NCBI RefSeq assembly: GCF_025567625.1
Contig: NZ_JAOQJC010000009.1
Location: 1-64,000, forward strand
Length of the DNA: 64,000 nt
Direction: 5' to 3'
Origin: Paenibacillus sp. J5C2022
GTDB taxonomy: Bacteria; Bacillota; Bacilli; Paenibacillales; Paenibacillaceae
In this document: piece after piece, positions 28,401 to 37,777 of the stretch
How the letters are laid out: each line of letters opens with the position of its first letter
Position numbering within the stretch: the first letter of the stretch is position 1
Program-made: the position numbers and the translations under genes
Notes under the pieces: model-generated
Told to the model about the DNA's origin: nothing
The model's input: only the letters and a program-made list of their open reading frames with translations
Databases searched by the model: none

Positions 28401-29291
28401 TTATCCCTTCACAGACCCAAGTAAGAAGCCTTTCACAAAATACTTCTGCAAGAAGGGGTATACTGCAATAACAGGAACGATGGTTACGACGACGGCAGCC
28501 ATTTTCATCGTTTCCGGCGGCAGCTGCTGCACTAGAGCCGGATTTTGCACCATCAATTCCTGGCTGACATTTTGCGCTTGCAGCATATTTCTTAAGACAA
28601 CCTGGATTGGCTTTAAATCCTGATTGTTAATGTACATGATGCCGGCGAAATACGTATTCCAGTGGTTTACGCCATAGAATAGCCCCAATGTTGCCATGAT
28701 CGGTTTTGAGAGCGGCAGAATAATGCGAAACAGTGTAGTAAATTCGCCGCTGCCATCCACTTTAGCAGCTTCTTCCAGATCATCCGGCAAATTATCGAAA
28801 AAGGTTTTCATAATGAGCACATTAAAAGCAGTGATAAGTCCCGGAATGAGCAGCGCCCAAATCGTATCCATCAATCCGGTTGCATTCACAGTCAAATATA
28901 GCGGGATTAATCCGCCTGAGAATAACATCGTGAACACGATCAGGAATAATACTATATTTTTTCCTGGCAATTGTTTTCTGGATAGTGGATAAGCGGTTAA
29001 AGCAGTTACGATCAAATTGAAGGCTGTGCCTACAATTGTTACAATGACTGTTATTTTCAAAGCTTGGGGCAGCACTTTGCTTGCAAAGATGGCGGCAAAG
29101 CCTTCGAAAGTAATCTTCGTAGGAAAAAGCACGAAGCCGCCTTTCTGCAATACGACTTCAATTGGCGTGACGGACATGACAAACACGTAATAGATCGGGA
29201 ATAATGTGGCCAGTCCGAACAAAGTAAGGAATATATACAAGAATGTATCGATAACGCGATCGCTTTTTGTTTTATGAAGCACGAATGACAT
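28401..29291 (-). CDS. Sugar ABC transporter permease (YtcP/LplC type)
   Basis: Six-segment inner-membrane permease of 296 aa. Loop E-E-A-A-K-V-D-G-S-G is the ATPase contact and the end F-V-K-G-F-L-L-G-S-V-K-G is the branch signature. AGGAGGAG lies 6 bases before the ATG. It follows the LplB-type permease by 12 bases, clearly one transcript. Confidence 0.88.
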   Translation of the reverse strand: MSFVLHKTKSDRVIDTFLYIFLTLFGLATLFPIYYVFVMSVTPIEVVLQKGGFVLFPTKITFEGFAAIFASKVLPQALKITVIVTIVGTAFNLIVTALTAYPLSRKQLPGKNIVLFLIVFTMLFSGGLIPLYLTVNATGLMDTIWALLIPGLITAFNVLIMKTFFDNLPDDLEEAAKVDGSGEFTTLFRIILPLSKPIMATLGLFYGVNHWNTYFAGIMYINNQDLKPIQVVLRNMLQAQNVSQELMVQNPALVQQLPPETMKMAAVVVTIVPVIAVYPFLQKYFVKGFLLGSVKG

Positions 29292-29303
29292 GTTACTCCT
29301 CCT

Positions 29304-30269
29304 CTACCATATCCCTGATCCGCTAACTCGTTTGGCCAGTTTATTCGCTCCGATGACCAGAATCAGGCCAATGGCGCCTTTGAATAAACCGACGGCTGTT
29401 GCCAGACTGAACTCCAGATTTTCCAGCCCTCGCCGGAATACCCAGGTATCAATAATATCTCCGGTTTCATATACTCTCGCATTGAGGAAGATGTACACTT
29501 GTTCGAAGCCGGCGTCCATAATATGACCGATACGGATAATGAGCAGCACGATGAATACATTGCGAATGCCAGGCAGCGTAATATGCCAGATTTGACGCCA
29601 GCGGCTTGCTCCGTCCACAACGGAAGCTTCATACAGATGAGGATCGATAGCGGATAGTGAAGCCAAATAAATAATGGCCCCGTACCCGGTGCTTTTCCAC
29701 AAATCTGTCGATATCAGAATGGTACGGAAATACTCCTTCGCCGTCAGAAAGTCGATCGCTTGACCTCCGCCTTGTGTAATCCAGTTGTTAATGAGCCCGG
29801 AGCCTGGAGCCATGAAAGCAAACGCCAAGGCGTACACAATCACCCATGATAAAAAGTGCGGGCCATACGAAATGGTCTGTACCGTTCGCTTGAACCATTG
29901 CACGCGAATTTCATTGAGTATAATGGCGAATATAACGTCGGGAAACATGCCGAAGACAATTCTGTATACGCTCAATATAAGCGTGTTTTTAATCGTCCGG
30001 GATATTTCCGGAGTAGAGAAGATCGTCTCGAAATGCTTGAAGCCGGCCCATGGGCTGCCCCAAATTCCTTTCATCAAGTTGTAATCTTTAAAAGCAATCA
30101 TTGCTCCGCCCATCGGCAAATAGTGATAAATAATAAAATACAGCACCCCGGGCAGCAGCATGACATAATACCAGCGTTGACGATAAACCGTTTTCATCAG
30201 ACGACGCTTTCTAGTCATGTTCGACTTATCAGGTGTAATGGCCGTAGGCGGCACAGTTGTGTTGGACAT
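29304..30269 (-). CDS. Sugar ABC transporter permease (LplB type)
   Basis: Inner-membrane permease of 321 aa. The Arg/Lys-rich tail (to about 33) precedes L-L-P-G-V-L-Y-F-I-I-Y; loop E-A-S-V-V-D-G-A-S carries the conserved Gly. G-A-N-K-L-A-K-R at the C-terminus matches the LplB branch. AGAGGAG precedes the ATG. It follows the ceramidase-like gene by 37 bases, putting that hydrolase and the importer in one operon. Confidence 0.88.
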   Translation of the reverse strand: MSNTTVPPTAITPDKSNMTRKRRLMKTVYRQRWYYVMLLPGVLYFIIYHYLPMGGAMIAFKDYNLMKGIWGSPWAGFKHFETIFSTPEISRTIKNTLILSVYRIVFGMFPDVIFAIILNEIRVQWFKRTVQTISYGPHFLSWVIVYALAFAFMAPGSGLINNWITQGGGQAIDFLTAKEYFRTILISTDLWKSTGYGAIIYLASLSAIDPHLYEASVVDGASRWRQIWHITLPGIRNVFIVLLIIRIGHIMDAGFEQVYIFLNARVYETGDIIDTWVFRRGLENLEFSLATAVGLFKGAIGLILVIGANKLAKRVSGSGIW

Positions 30270-30306
30270 ATGCGCGATAACTCCTCTCTTTCATCCTCTC
30301 AATCCA

Positions 30307-31650
30307 TCAATCGATCCATTCTGCCTTCGCAATACTTCCGATGATAATATCTTCGATTTCCGGAATGAATGAAGCGCGGAACTTGTGCGCTTTCGGCGCG
30401 CGGTCTGCTTCATAGCCGCCCTCGGCAATCATTTTTCGAGTGGAGATGTAAGTGGACACCCCATTGCTGTAGCCCAATACAATGGTGGTATAGTTCCTCA
30501 GTAATTGCTTGATCATTAACGAATACTTTGTCGATATTTCTCCTTCCAGCGCAACCAGCCTTGTCGTGTCATCCAGCTGCCATATCGCGATATACATTGG
30601 AAGCCGCTCTTTGGCTGTCCCGGTTTGAATCCAATGGATTAATTGGCGCAAGATATCTTTCTTCACTTCATGAACATCGGGATCATTCAATTCTCTCTCA
30701 TAATCTGCAATATTCGCTTCCTCGGTATAGAGCAAGACATCCAATAATTTGGTCTGGAAACTGGGTTCTATCGTTCGGAAATCGGCATGAGCGATCATAT
30801 CGGAAACTTCCAGCGCGAAGGTTTGTCCTGCCAGCTCCATTTCTTCGAACGTACATAGCTTGAATACCGTGCCATCCACACTTGCCACCGGCTTGATTTC
30901 TGCACCGCAGCCCTGCAGGAATATGGCTGTGGCCCCTTCATATTGCTTCTCGAGACATACGCACGCGTGACCGACGAATTCAGCGGATATCTCCCGATTA
31001 TTCATCGATGTCGGATGACAGCCATGGCTGAACAGAATACCGCGCAGCTTGCCCTCTGCATTGATCAGCTTCATCACTGTCAGTTCCTTGTCAATCTCCT
31101 CGGCGAAGTTCGGCGCCCATTGAATGCCGTTATCCGTAGGCAGTCTCCTGCTAACCGACAGTTCAGTTGTCCCGACAGCCAGCTGCAACTCGCCCTCTTC
31201 CAGCCCCTCGTAACATTTCCGGACAAGACCAACCAGCGTTTCTTTTAACATATGGTAGTAGGCAATATCTTCCGAGTAGTGATCGGGATTGTGAATATCC
31301 AGATCAATGCCGACTCCGTTCCCCATACTGTAACGTCCCTTTCGAAGCTCCGGATAATGCTCCCCCGTCGCATAGACCGAACCGTGAGTATGAGAGAAAT
31401 TAATTAAAATTTGCTCCGCTTTCAGTTCGAATAATGCATACAGCGTTTCTTTAATGCCATGAATAAAGCTTCGATCTCCGCCAAGCATATCCAGCGTCAA
31501 TAGTAGCAACGGCTGATTGGCTACGAGCAATACGGCTTTCGCATAGATATCATCGTGAACACCTGTACTTTTCTCCGTTCTGTTTCCGAAGCCGGCCATA
31601 TACACAGGCTCGTTCGGAGTAATCACCATTTTTGAAACAGCGAACTGCAT
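30307..31650 (-). CDS. Neutral/alkaline ceramidase-like hydrolase, cytoplasmic
   Basis: Protein of 447 aa resembling the N-terminal domain of neutral/alkaline non-lysosomal ceramidases, zinc amidases. Supporting blocks are the opening D-D-I-Y-A-K-A-V-L-L, F-S-H-T-H-G-S near 110 (two His of the type that hold zinc), and S-H-G-C-H-P-T near 230. It has no signal peptide, so it should act inside the cell on imported material rather than on lipids. The ATG at 31650 has AGGAGG 10 bases upstream; an upstream in-frame extension of 26 codons has none. First gene of the importer operon and divergent from the AraC regulator. Whether it cleaves N-acyl or ester bonds of a sugar is unknown. Confidence 0.72.
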   Translation of the reverse strand: MQFAVSKMVITPNEPVYMAGFGNRTEKSTGVHDDIYAKAVLLVANQPLLLLTLDMLGGDRSFIHGIKETLYALFELKAEQILINFSHTHGSVYATGEHYPELRKGRYSMGNGVGIDLDIHNPDHYSEDIAYYHMLKETLVGLVRKCYEGLEEGELQLAVGTTELSVSRRLPTDNGIQWAPNFAEEIDKELTVMKLINAEGKLRGILFSHGCHPTSMNNREISAEFVGHACVCLEKQYEGATAIFLQGCGAEIKPVASVDGTVFKLCTFEEMELAGQTFALEVSDMIAHADFRTIEPSFQTKLLDVLLYTEEANIADYERELNDPDVHEVKKDILRQLIHWIQTGTAKERLPMYIAIWQLDDTTRLVALEGEISTKYSLMIKQLLRNYTTIVLGYSNGVSTYISTRKMIAEGGYEADRAPKAHKFRASFIPEIEDIIIGSIAKAEWID

Positions 31651-31806
31651 CTTCAGATATCCTCCTCGCAAATCTTGATTAGTTGTCTGGCTTAAGATTA
31701 ATGGAGTACTTGCTGTCCGTATAGGCAAAAAAAACGCTTTTTTGTCTCAATGGCAGGTTTAAAATTCGTGAAATAGTCAGATTTAAACGATTGTACTCAA
31801 AAAAGA

Positions 31807-31836
31807 TTGACACTGATCAGGCCTGTGCCCGACAAT
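31807..31836 (+). promoter_or_regulatory. Sigma-A-type promoter of the AraC regulator
   Basis: TTGACA at 31807-31812, an 18-base spacer, and GACAAT at 31831-31836. This places transcription start near 31843 and rules out the in-frame TTG at 31807 as a start codon. The 156-base divergent gap also holds AAAAAACGCTTTTTT (31732-31746), a weak cre-like palindrome. Confidence 0.55.
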
Positions 31837-31893
31837 AAAACATACATTGCGCCGCAATTGATGTACATTCTACGAGCAGAGGTTGATCGGGAC

Positions 31894-34236
31894 ATGAAAA
31901 AAAGCTATCTACACGGTCTGTTTATTCAAATCACTTTGTTCACGACGATTATTGTGCTGATTCTAACCTTGTTTCTTTATTTCAGTTTTCGAAATATTCA
32001 GCTGGAGTTGCTTAATTCTTCCAACGAAAAGCTGATGAATCATGTATTTGAACATGCCATGCAGGTGAACGCCTATGTTGAAAACTTCGCGGTATACACG
32101 ACGAACAGCCCTGAAGCGACAGAGCTGATGTATGAGAACGATATCCCCATGATTGAAGTTTTAAATAACATCGAAGTATTGGACGCCTCCTTGTCCAGCA
32201 CACCATTTCTGGTCTCTGCCTACATTTACAATGGAGAAACGAGCACATATTATACCATTGGACCCAATCCTACCATTCGCCAAGGCTCCTTCTACGATCG
32301 GGAAATCGAACAATTGCTGGCCAAGCCGGGTTTTCATGCGTTCACGCCGCTTCCTAGAAAAATGCCCTATACCGAATGGGATTCACAGCAGCTTATTCAC
32401 ACGTACACATATGTGTATCCGAAATACTCCAACAACGGCTCGAAAATTAGAAGCGCTCTCATTCTGAACGTCCAGGTAGAGTGGCTCTTCAATACGTTGC
32501 TCTCCTATGCCGAATCGCCTTCCTTGAACGGGAACAATATGATGATTATCGATCCTGCCGGTCAGGTCATCGGGCATTCGGACAACGACTTGTTCCTGCA
32601 GGATTTGTCCGACAAGCCATATGTGCAGAGCGTAATGGCATCCGGGCAGCCCTCCGGTTATTTCATGGCCGAAGTGGATGGCGTGCCATCTGTTGTGACG
32701 TATGCTTCCTACGAGTATCCGGAATGGAAGATGATTAGCGTTACGCCATATTCCTATGTCGCAAGTGCGATTCAGAAGGTTCGCACCATCACGCTGACCA
32801 TTACGTCAATCGTTCTGGCCATAGGCTTGCTCGCTACCTTCCTGTTAGCAAGAAGACTGTATTCGCCCATTGCTACATTGCGGAAGCAGGTCGGCGCATT
32901 AACCGGCAAGACCAATCCAAGCCTGTCAGACGGCAAGGCAGGCAATGAGCTGGAGTATATTTCTCAATCATTATCTTTTACTCACCATAAGCTGGAATCA
33001 TTGGAGGCGTTCAAGAAGGAGCATATGTTTCAGATCAATCAAATTTTTTTGAAAAAGATCCTCTCCAGCGAAACCGGTGCAACGAGCGGCCAAGAGAAGC
33101 AGTTTAAAGTGTTCAATGTCAATGTCCAGCCGGAGGAACCGCTTGCCGCCATTTTGCTGCGACTGGACCGGTACCATTCCTTCTGCGCCCAATATTCCGA
33201 AACGGATCGCTCGTTATTGAAATACGCGCTATTGAACATTTCCAATGAAGTTCTTCGTCCGTATGTTGCGTCCGATGCGGTCGATATGGGAGGAGATCAC
33301 GTCGTTGTGCTGGTTAATGTGAAGGGACGCGAAGAAAGTGAAAGCGGAGCTTCGGGGGAATTGGATACGCTTACACAACAAATACAGCAGCAATATGAAC
33401 AATACAGCGGATTAACGATATCCGCTGCAATCACCGAACCGATATCCGATATTCATCAGCTGTCGTCTATGTATAAGCAAGCGCTGCTCATATCCAATTA
33501 CAGAATGGTGTACGGCCATGGCTGCCTGATCAAGCAAGAAGAGACTGGACAGTTTGTACAGGAGGAGATGAATGCCGACGACAGCCAGATCGAAGAATTG
33601 CTGAACGGCGTTAAAACCGCGAACTGGATGATCATTGTGCAGCATGTCAACGCCATAATGAGCCAGTTGTACAAGTATCAGTACAGCAATATGATGTTTT
33701 ACTTGTCGCTGTTGACCTCCTCCGTCTTCCATACGTTAAATGCGATTGAGCGGAACAGCTCTCTTGATTTCGGGATCGACTTTATTACTTTCCATAACAA
33801 GATTCAATCGCTGGAGACATTAGAGGAGATCAAGGAAGAATACCTGGCTTTGTTCAAGCAAATTATCGAGAAAATGCAAAAGCAAAAAAACGAGAAGACA
33901 GAGCTCATCGTCTCGAACGCCATGAAATATGTCGAAATCCATTATCGAGACAACAACTTGTCTCCGCAAGTTATTGCCAATTATATTAATCTGACTCCGG
34001 CTTACTTGAACAAGCTGTTCCGGGAACATACCGCTGAATCGTTGTCCAATTATATAACCAAAGTACGTATGGACAAGGCGAAGCAGCTGTTGCTGGAAAG
34101 CGACTACAACGTGGATGAAATCATAGACAAGGTCGGGTGGGAAAATAAAAAGTACTTCTATACCGTATTTAAAAGAAACCACGGTGTAACGCCATCTGAA
34201 TACCGTCTCACCGCCAAAGTGAAAACATTAGGCTGA
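31894..34236 (+). CDS. Membrane-bound AraC-family regulator
   Basis: One-component sensor/activator of 780 aa. A membrane segment at about 12-32 and another near 305-325 enclose an extracellular sensing domain of Cache type. A HAMP-like piece follows, then a long middle region and a C-terminal AraC helix-turn-helix pair (about 680-775: V-I-A-N-Y-I-N-L-T-P-A-Y-L-N-K-L-F, ending G-V-T-P-S-E-Y-R). The ATG at 31894 gives the usual short charged lead before the membrane; earlier in-frame starts overlap the promoter or lack a ribosome site. It is divergent from the ceramidase/importer operon and the only regulator inside the lyase cluster, so it is the best candidate to bind the shared elements E1 and E2. 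Confidence 0.85.
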   Translation: MKKSYLHGLFIQITLFTTIIVLILTLFLYFSFRNIQLELLNSSNEKLMNHVFEHAMQVNAYVENFAVYTTNSPEATELMYENDIPMIEVLNNIEVLDASLSSTPFLVSAYIYNGETSTYYTIGPNPTIRQGSFYDREIEQLLAKPGFHAFTPLPRKMPYTEWDSQQLIHTYTYVYPKYSNNGSKIRSALILNVQVEWLFNTLLSYAESPSLNGNNMMIIDPAGQVIGHSDNDLFLQDLSDKPYVQSVMASGQPSGYFMAEVDGVPSVVTYASYEYPEWKMISVTPYSYVASAIQKVRTITLTITSIVLAIGLLATFLLARRLYSPIATLRKQVGALTGKTNPSLSDGKAGNELEYISQSLSFTHHKLESLEAFKKEHMFQINQIFLKKILSSETGATSGQEKQFKVFNVNVQPEEPLAAILLRLDRYHSFCAQYSETDRSLLKYALLNISNEVLRPYVASDAVDMGGDHVVVLVNVKGREESESGASGELDTLTQQIQQQYEQYSGLTISAAITEPISDIHQLSSMYKQALLISNYRMVYGHGCLIKQEETGQFVQEEMNADDSQIEELLNGVKTANWMIIVQHVNAIMSQLYKYQYSNMMFYLSLLTSSVFHTLNAIERNSSLDFGIDFITFHNKIQSLETLEEIKEEYLALFKQIIEKMQKQKNEKTELIVSNAMKYVEIHYRDNNLSPQVIANYINLTPAYLNKLFREHTAESLSNYITKVRMDKAKQLLLESDYNVDEIIDKVGWENKKYFYTVFKRNHGVTPSEYRLTAKVKTLG

Positions 34237-34264
34237 TGCAAGCGAGGGAGCGCGGCCGTCCACA

Positions 34265-34304
34265 GCGAAGCGGCCTGCTCCTTTGACAGGACAGGCCGCT
34301 TCGC
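34265..34304. terminator. Bidirectional terminator hairpin
   Basis: GCGAAGCGGCCTG (34265-34277) pairs perfectly with CAGGCCGCTTCGC (34292-34304). It lies between the convergent AraC regulator and glutamate dehydrogenase genes. There is no long T-run on either side. Confidence 0.65.
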
Positions 34305-34307
34305 GGG

Positions 34308-35696
34308 CTAGAATAGCTTCCCTTGGCGATACAGTGCGGTAGACAACTTCATCACTGCATGCTTGTAGCAATTTTGACGCAGCGTGAGACCATCGGCGAA
34401 GTAAGCGGGCAGTATGTTGTTCATGGTGTCTCTCATTTTGTCATATAGCAAGCTGTAAACCTGGTCCTCGCGGTAGAATTGTGTCTCTCGGTCTTGCAAC
34501 CATTCAAAGTAAGAGACGATAACCCCGCCTGCATTGGCCAGAATGTCGGGAATGACAATGACGTCCCGTTCAGCCAGTGCCTTATCCGCTCCTCCAGTAA
34601 TTGGCGCATTGGCGCCTTCAACAATGAATCGAGCCTTCACCCCATCAACATTGTCGTCGCGTACTTGATCCTGCAACGCAGCCAGGAACAATACATCGAC
34701 GTCCAAATGCAGCACAGCTTCCCGCTCCAAAATTTGCGCATCTACGTCTAACGAAGCCAGTTCTTCGGCAGTCCCGGGCAAATCTCCCCAATGCCGGGCC
34801 GAATACTGCTGCAGGATGGGAACGGGAAGCCCCTCCGCATTGTACAGCGTGATATTGCGGTCGCTTACAGCGACAACCTTTCCGTTCATACGGGAGCAGC
34901 GATGCGCCTCCAAAGCGGCAACTGCACCGACGTTGCCGAAGCCTTGAACAGCTACAGAAAGCTGTCGGGGCAGATCGGCTAATGCAAGCAACGATCTGGC
35001 GAAGCGGTTGTCGGTGCCAGCCAGCCATTCACGCTGTTCTTTTGCATATTGATGCAGCATATAGCGGAATGCGAAATATACGCCTTTGCCGGTAGCTTCC
35101 TTGCGCCCCAACGACCCGCCACTAATAATACTTTTCCCCGTAAAGCTGCCCAGATAAGGCTTGCCTGGATTGACGCTCTTGTATTCCGCCATCATCCAGT
35201 CCATTTCGCGCTCGCTGCTGCCCATATCGGGAGCGGGGATATCCTTGTCCGGGCCCAGCACGTCGTTAAAGTATTGCACATACTTTTTGCAGATCAGATT
35301 CAGCTCTTTGGCGGTATAGTCATGAGGATTGATAATAATGCCGCCTTTGCCGCCGCCGAACGGAATATCATGGATCGCGTTCTTTAACGTCATTAGAGCA
35401 GCCAGATTCGTTACTTCCGCTTCATTAACCGATTCGTGAAAGCGAACGCCGCCTTTATAAGGACCGAGCGTATCGTTATGCTGAATACGGTAGGCCGGAA
35501 TGCGTCTTACACGGCCATTCTCAAGCGGGATGCGCAGAAATGCTTTGTGCACTTTGTTGGGAGTAGACAGAATGGCAGCCAATGATTGAAAGACTTGTTC
35601 CCTCTGATTGCCGGCAACATCCGGCAGAAAGGCTGGCGTATCGCCAAGCGCTTGCAGTGACTGCCTAATAATTTCATCTGTTTGCGTTTCCATCAA
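34308..35696 (-). CDS. Glu/Leu/Phe/Val dehydrogenase family, probable glutamate dehydrogenase
   Basis: Cytoplasmic amino-acid dehydrogenase of 462 aa, probably interconverting glutamate and 2-oxoglutarate plus ammonia. Substrate-site blocks P-Y-K-G-G-V-R-F-H and P-F-G-G-G-K-G-G with their Lys are present, as is P-A-P-D-M-G with the catalytic Asp. The nucleotide-binding G-F-G-N-V-G follows in the Rossmann domain. The start is TTG 35696 (AAGGAG 9 bases upstream) or the adjacent ATG. It follows the esterase gene by 41 bases in the DegT operon. Its place beside an aminotransferase suggests it recycles the amino acceptor. Confidence 0.87.
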   Translation of the reverse strand: MMETQTDEIIRQSLQALGDTPAFLPDVAGNQREQVFQSLAAILSTPNKVHKAFLRIPLENGRVRRIPAYRIQHNDTLGPYKGGVRFHESVNEAEVTNLAALMTLKNAIHDIPFGGGKGGIIINPHDYTAKELNLICKKYVQYFNDVLGPDKDIPAPDMGSSEREMDWMMAEYKSVNPGKPYLGSFTGKSIISGGSLGRKEATGKGVYFAFRYMLHQYAKEQREWLAGTDNRFARSLLALADLPRQLSVAVQGFGNVGAVAALEAHRCSRMNGKVVAVSDRNITLYNAEGLPVPILQQYSARHWGDLPGTAEELASLDVDAQILEREAVLHLDVDVLFLAALQDQVRDDNVDGVKARFIVEGANAPITGGADKALAERDVIVIPDILANAGGVIVSYFEWLQDRETQFYREDQVYSLLYDKMRDTMNNILPAYFADGLTLRQNCYKHAVMKLSTALYRQGKLF

Positions 35697-35737
35697 CAGG
35701 AATATCTCCTTATCGTATGATCGATATCATCGCTCAT

Positions 35738-36538
35738 CTATACGTGCTGACGTTCCAGCCACGCTTCCAGCACACGCAGCGCTTGTCGTTGCTCAGGAGA
35801 CGTTAAGCCGTAGAAAAATCCGTGCTCCGCTCCTTCGATCAAGACTGTCTCTGCTGCTCCCCCATGGCGTCGAATGCTCTCGCTCATCGCGTAAACATGC
35901 GCATGGGGAAAGTATTGCTCGTGTTCAGCCAGCAGGAACAAGAAGGAGGGACAGCCTTGCCCGACGTATGCTATCGGAGAAGCTTCGGCGAAAGCCTCTC
36001 CGCGATCGGAATCGGCATAGGAACAGCCGACCGCTTGCTCGATGCAATCCCTGATGCGTTCGTTCATATCCGGCCATTCCTCAAGCGTCCCGGGACCGTT
36101 GATCGATACGCATGCATCCGGCTGTCTCCACACAGCATGGCGATCCGTACGCTGCACAGGCAATCTGTCCGGAGGCATCATCGCCAATAATGAGGCCAGA
36201 TGGGCTCCCGCCGAGCTGCCCAGAACAATAACGCGCTGCACCGGTTGACCCTGGCATTCCAAATCATGAAGAAAAGCCATATACGCCTCGGACGCATCCG
36301 AGAGCTGTTGCTTCCAGTCGGCCGCCGGCGCCAGACGATAGCCTGCGCTGCCGCACCAGTATCCGCGTGAAGAGAAGTAAGCCAGATGGCTATGGAATTG
36401 ATCGCGGCTTCCGCCGTTCCAGCCGCCGCCATGGACGTAGAATAAAGCGGTAGACTTGGCAGCTCCGGATGGCTTGGCGATATCGACTGCCCTTTTCAAT
36501 ACAAGCGGCTCATCTACATACAACGTCGTTAATTCCAC
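35738..36538 (-). CDS. Alpha/beta hydrolase, carboxylesterase (HSL type)
   Basis: Cytoplasmic serine esterase of 266 aa. Oxyanion-hole motif H-G-G-G at 36-39, nucleophile elbow G-S-S-A-G with Ser109, and a C-terminal G-A-E-H-G-F with the likely catalytic His239. No signal peptide. It starts at GTG 36538 with AAGGAG 10 bases upstream, 26 bases after the DegT gene. In this setting it may remove ester groups such as acetyl from an imported sugar, but that is inference. Confidence 0.83.
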   Translation of the reverse strand: MELTTLYVDEPLVLKRAVDIAKPSGAAKSTALFYVHGGGWNGGSRDQFHSHLAYFSSRGYWCGSAGYRLAPAADWKQQLSDASEAYMAFLHDLECQGQPVQRVIVLGSSAGAHLASLLAMMPPDRLPVQRTDRHAVWRQPDACVSINGPGTLEEWPDMNERIRDCIEQAVGCSYADSDRGEAFAEASPIAYVGQGCPSFLFLLAEHEQYFPHAHVYAMSESIRRHGGAAETVLIEGAEHGFFYGLTSPEQRQALRVLEAWLERQHV

Positions 36539-36564
36539 TTATCCCCGACTCCTTGTTCATCAAA

Positions 36565-37749
36565 TTAATAGGCCGAAATCACCTTTTTAACGGCATCCGC
36601 AATGTCCGTCATATCTTTTTCATCCGCCAGCAAAACATGATGAGGCAGCCAAAACACTTCACTTTCCGCAGCTTCGCTGATCGGACAGAAGTCATGCCTT
36701 TCCTTGCCGCTCCATTTCTGAATGCTTCGAATGATCGCTTTGTTCCTGTTTAGCGATACATATCCCGGCGATACTGGAATACCTTCGGCGTGGAACTTTT
36801 TAACCACTTCCGATTTCTCGTCTTTCGTTATGCCCGAAGCGATTCTGAACAAATACAAGTGATGAGCGTGTCTCGTTATCCGGGCATCTCTGTTCATCAC
36901 ACTAACGCCGTCGATATCCGCCAGAAGCTCCGTCAGGATGCGGCTATTGCTTTCCCGTTTGCGCATCTGCTCGTCGAGCCGCGTCATTTGCGCCAGCAGA
37001 ATTGCCGCCTGGAACTCTGTCATTCGCAAATTCCAGCCGATTTCCTCGTGCTGATACCAGCCGCCATTACGAACTCTGCCTACGTTAACTAGCGACCATG
37101 CCCGATTGGCTATTGTCTCGTCATTGGTCAGAATGATGCCGCCTTCACCGGCGTTTATATTTTTGCTCGACTGGAAGCTGAACGTTCCGGCATCACCGAT
37201 CGCCCCTACCGGGGTTCCTTCCCACTCCGCCCCTACTGCTTGAGCAGAGTCTTCAATCAATTTCAATTGATGCTTGTCGGCTATTTCCTTCAGCCTGGTC
37301 ATATTGGCCGGCGAGCCCGCAATATGCACCGCTACGATCGCTTTTGTCCTTGGCGTAATCGCCGCTTCCACTTTCTCGGGATCAAGCAGCAGCGTATCCC
37401 TTTCCACATCGACAAATACCGGTATAGCCCCGAACATAAGAGCAGAGGTTGCAGTGGCAATAAACGTATAAGGCGGCATAATGACTTCATCGCCCGATTC
37501 AACGCCTGCCGCCATTAAAGCGATCGTAATCGCGATCGTACCGTTTACAACCGTTATGCCATATTTTGCATTTTGCAGAGCGGCGAATTTCTCTTCCAGC
37601 TCCTGCAGCTTGATTCTGCCGGTTCCTCCCCATTTTCCTGATCGCACGACTTCCAGAATCAATTTTTCCTCCAGCTCGTCCCAGTGCGGCCATTCCGGGA
37701 ATGGCTGCGTTCTTACCGCTGTTCCCCCATTAATCGCTAGCTTATTCAT
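36565..37749 (-). CDS. DegT/DnrJ/EryC1/StrS-family PLP aminotransferase
   Basis: PLP-dependent sugar-type aminotransferase of 394 aa. F-S-F-Q-S-S-K-N-I-N-A-G-E-G-G carries the PLP Lys196, and E-D-S-A-Q-A-V-G-A near 165 holds the Asp that pairs with the ring nitrogen. Family members usually move an amino group from glutamate or glutamine onto a keto-sugar in biosynthesis. No nucleotide-sugar or glycosyltransferase genes are near this copy, and it heads an operon with an esterase and glutamate dehydrogenase, so it may instead remove amino groups during sugar breakdown. GGAGGAAG precedes the ATG. Element E2 starts 29 bases upstream. Confidence 0.85.
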   Translation of the reverse strand: MNKLAINGGTAVRTQPFPEWPHWDELEEKLILEVVRSGKWGGTGRIKLQELEEKFAALQNAKYGITVVNGTIAITIALMAAGVESGDEVIMPPYTFIATATSALMFGAIPVFVDVERDTLLLDPEKVEAAITPRTKAIVAVHIAGSPANMTRLKEIADKHQLKLIEDSAQAVGAEWEGTPVGAIGDAGTFSFQSSKNINAGEGGIILTNDETIANRAWSLVNVGRVRNGGWYQHEEIGWNLRMTEFQAAILLAQMTRLDEQMRKRESNSRILTELLADIDGVSVMNRDARITRHAHHLYLFRIASGITKDEKSEVVKKFHAEGIPVSPGYVSLNRNKAIIRSIQKWSGKERHDFCPISEAAESEVFWLPHHVLLADEKDMTDIADAVKKVISAY

Positions 37750-37777
37750 ATCCGCTTCCTCCTTCGCTTAATACTGA

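Noticed and set aside
31807..31893. Upstream extension of the membrane AraC regulator to a TTG at 31807
   Set aside because: TTGACA at 31807 with GACAAT 18 bases later forms the likely promoter, and no ribosome site precedes the TTG.
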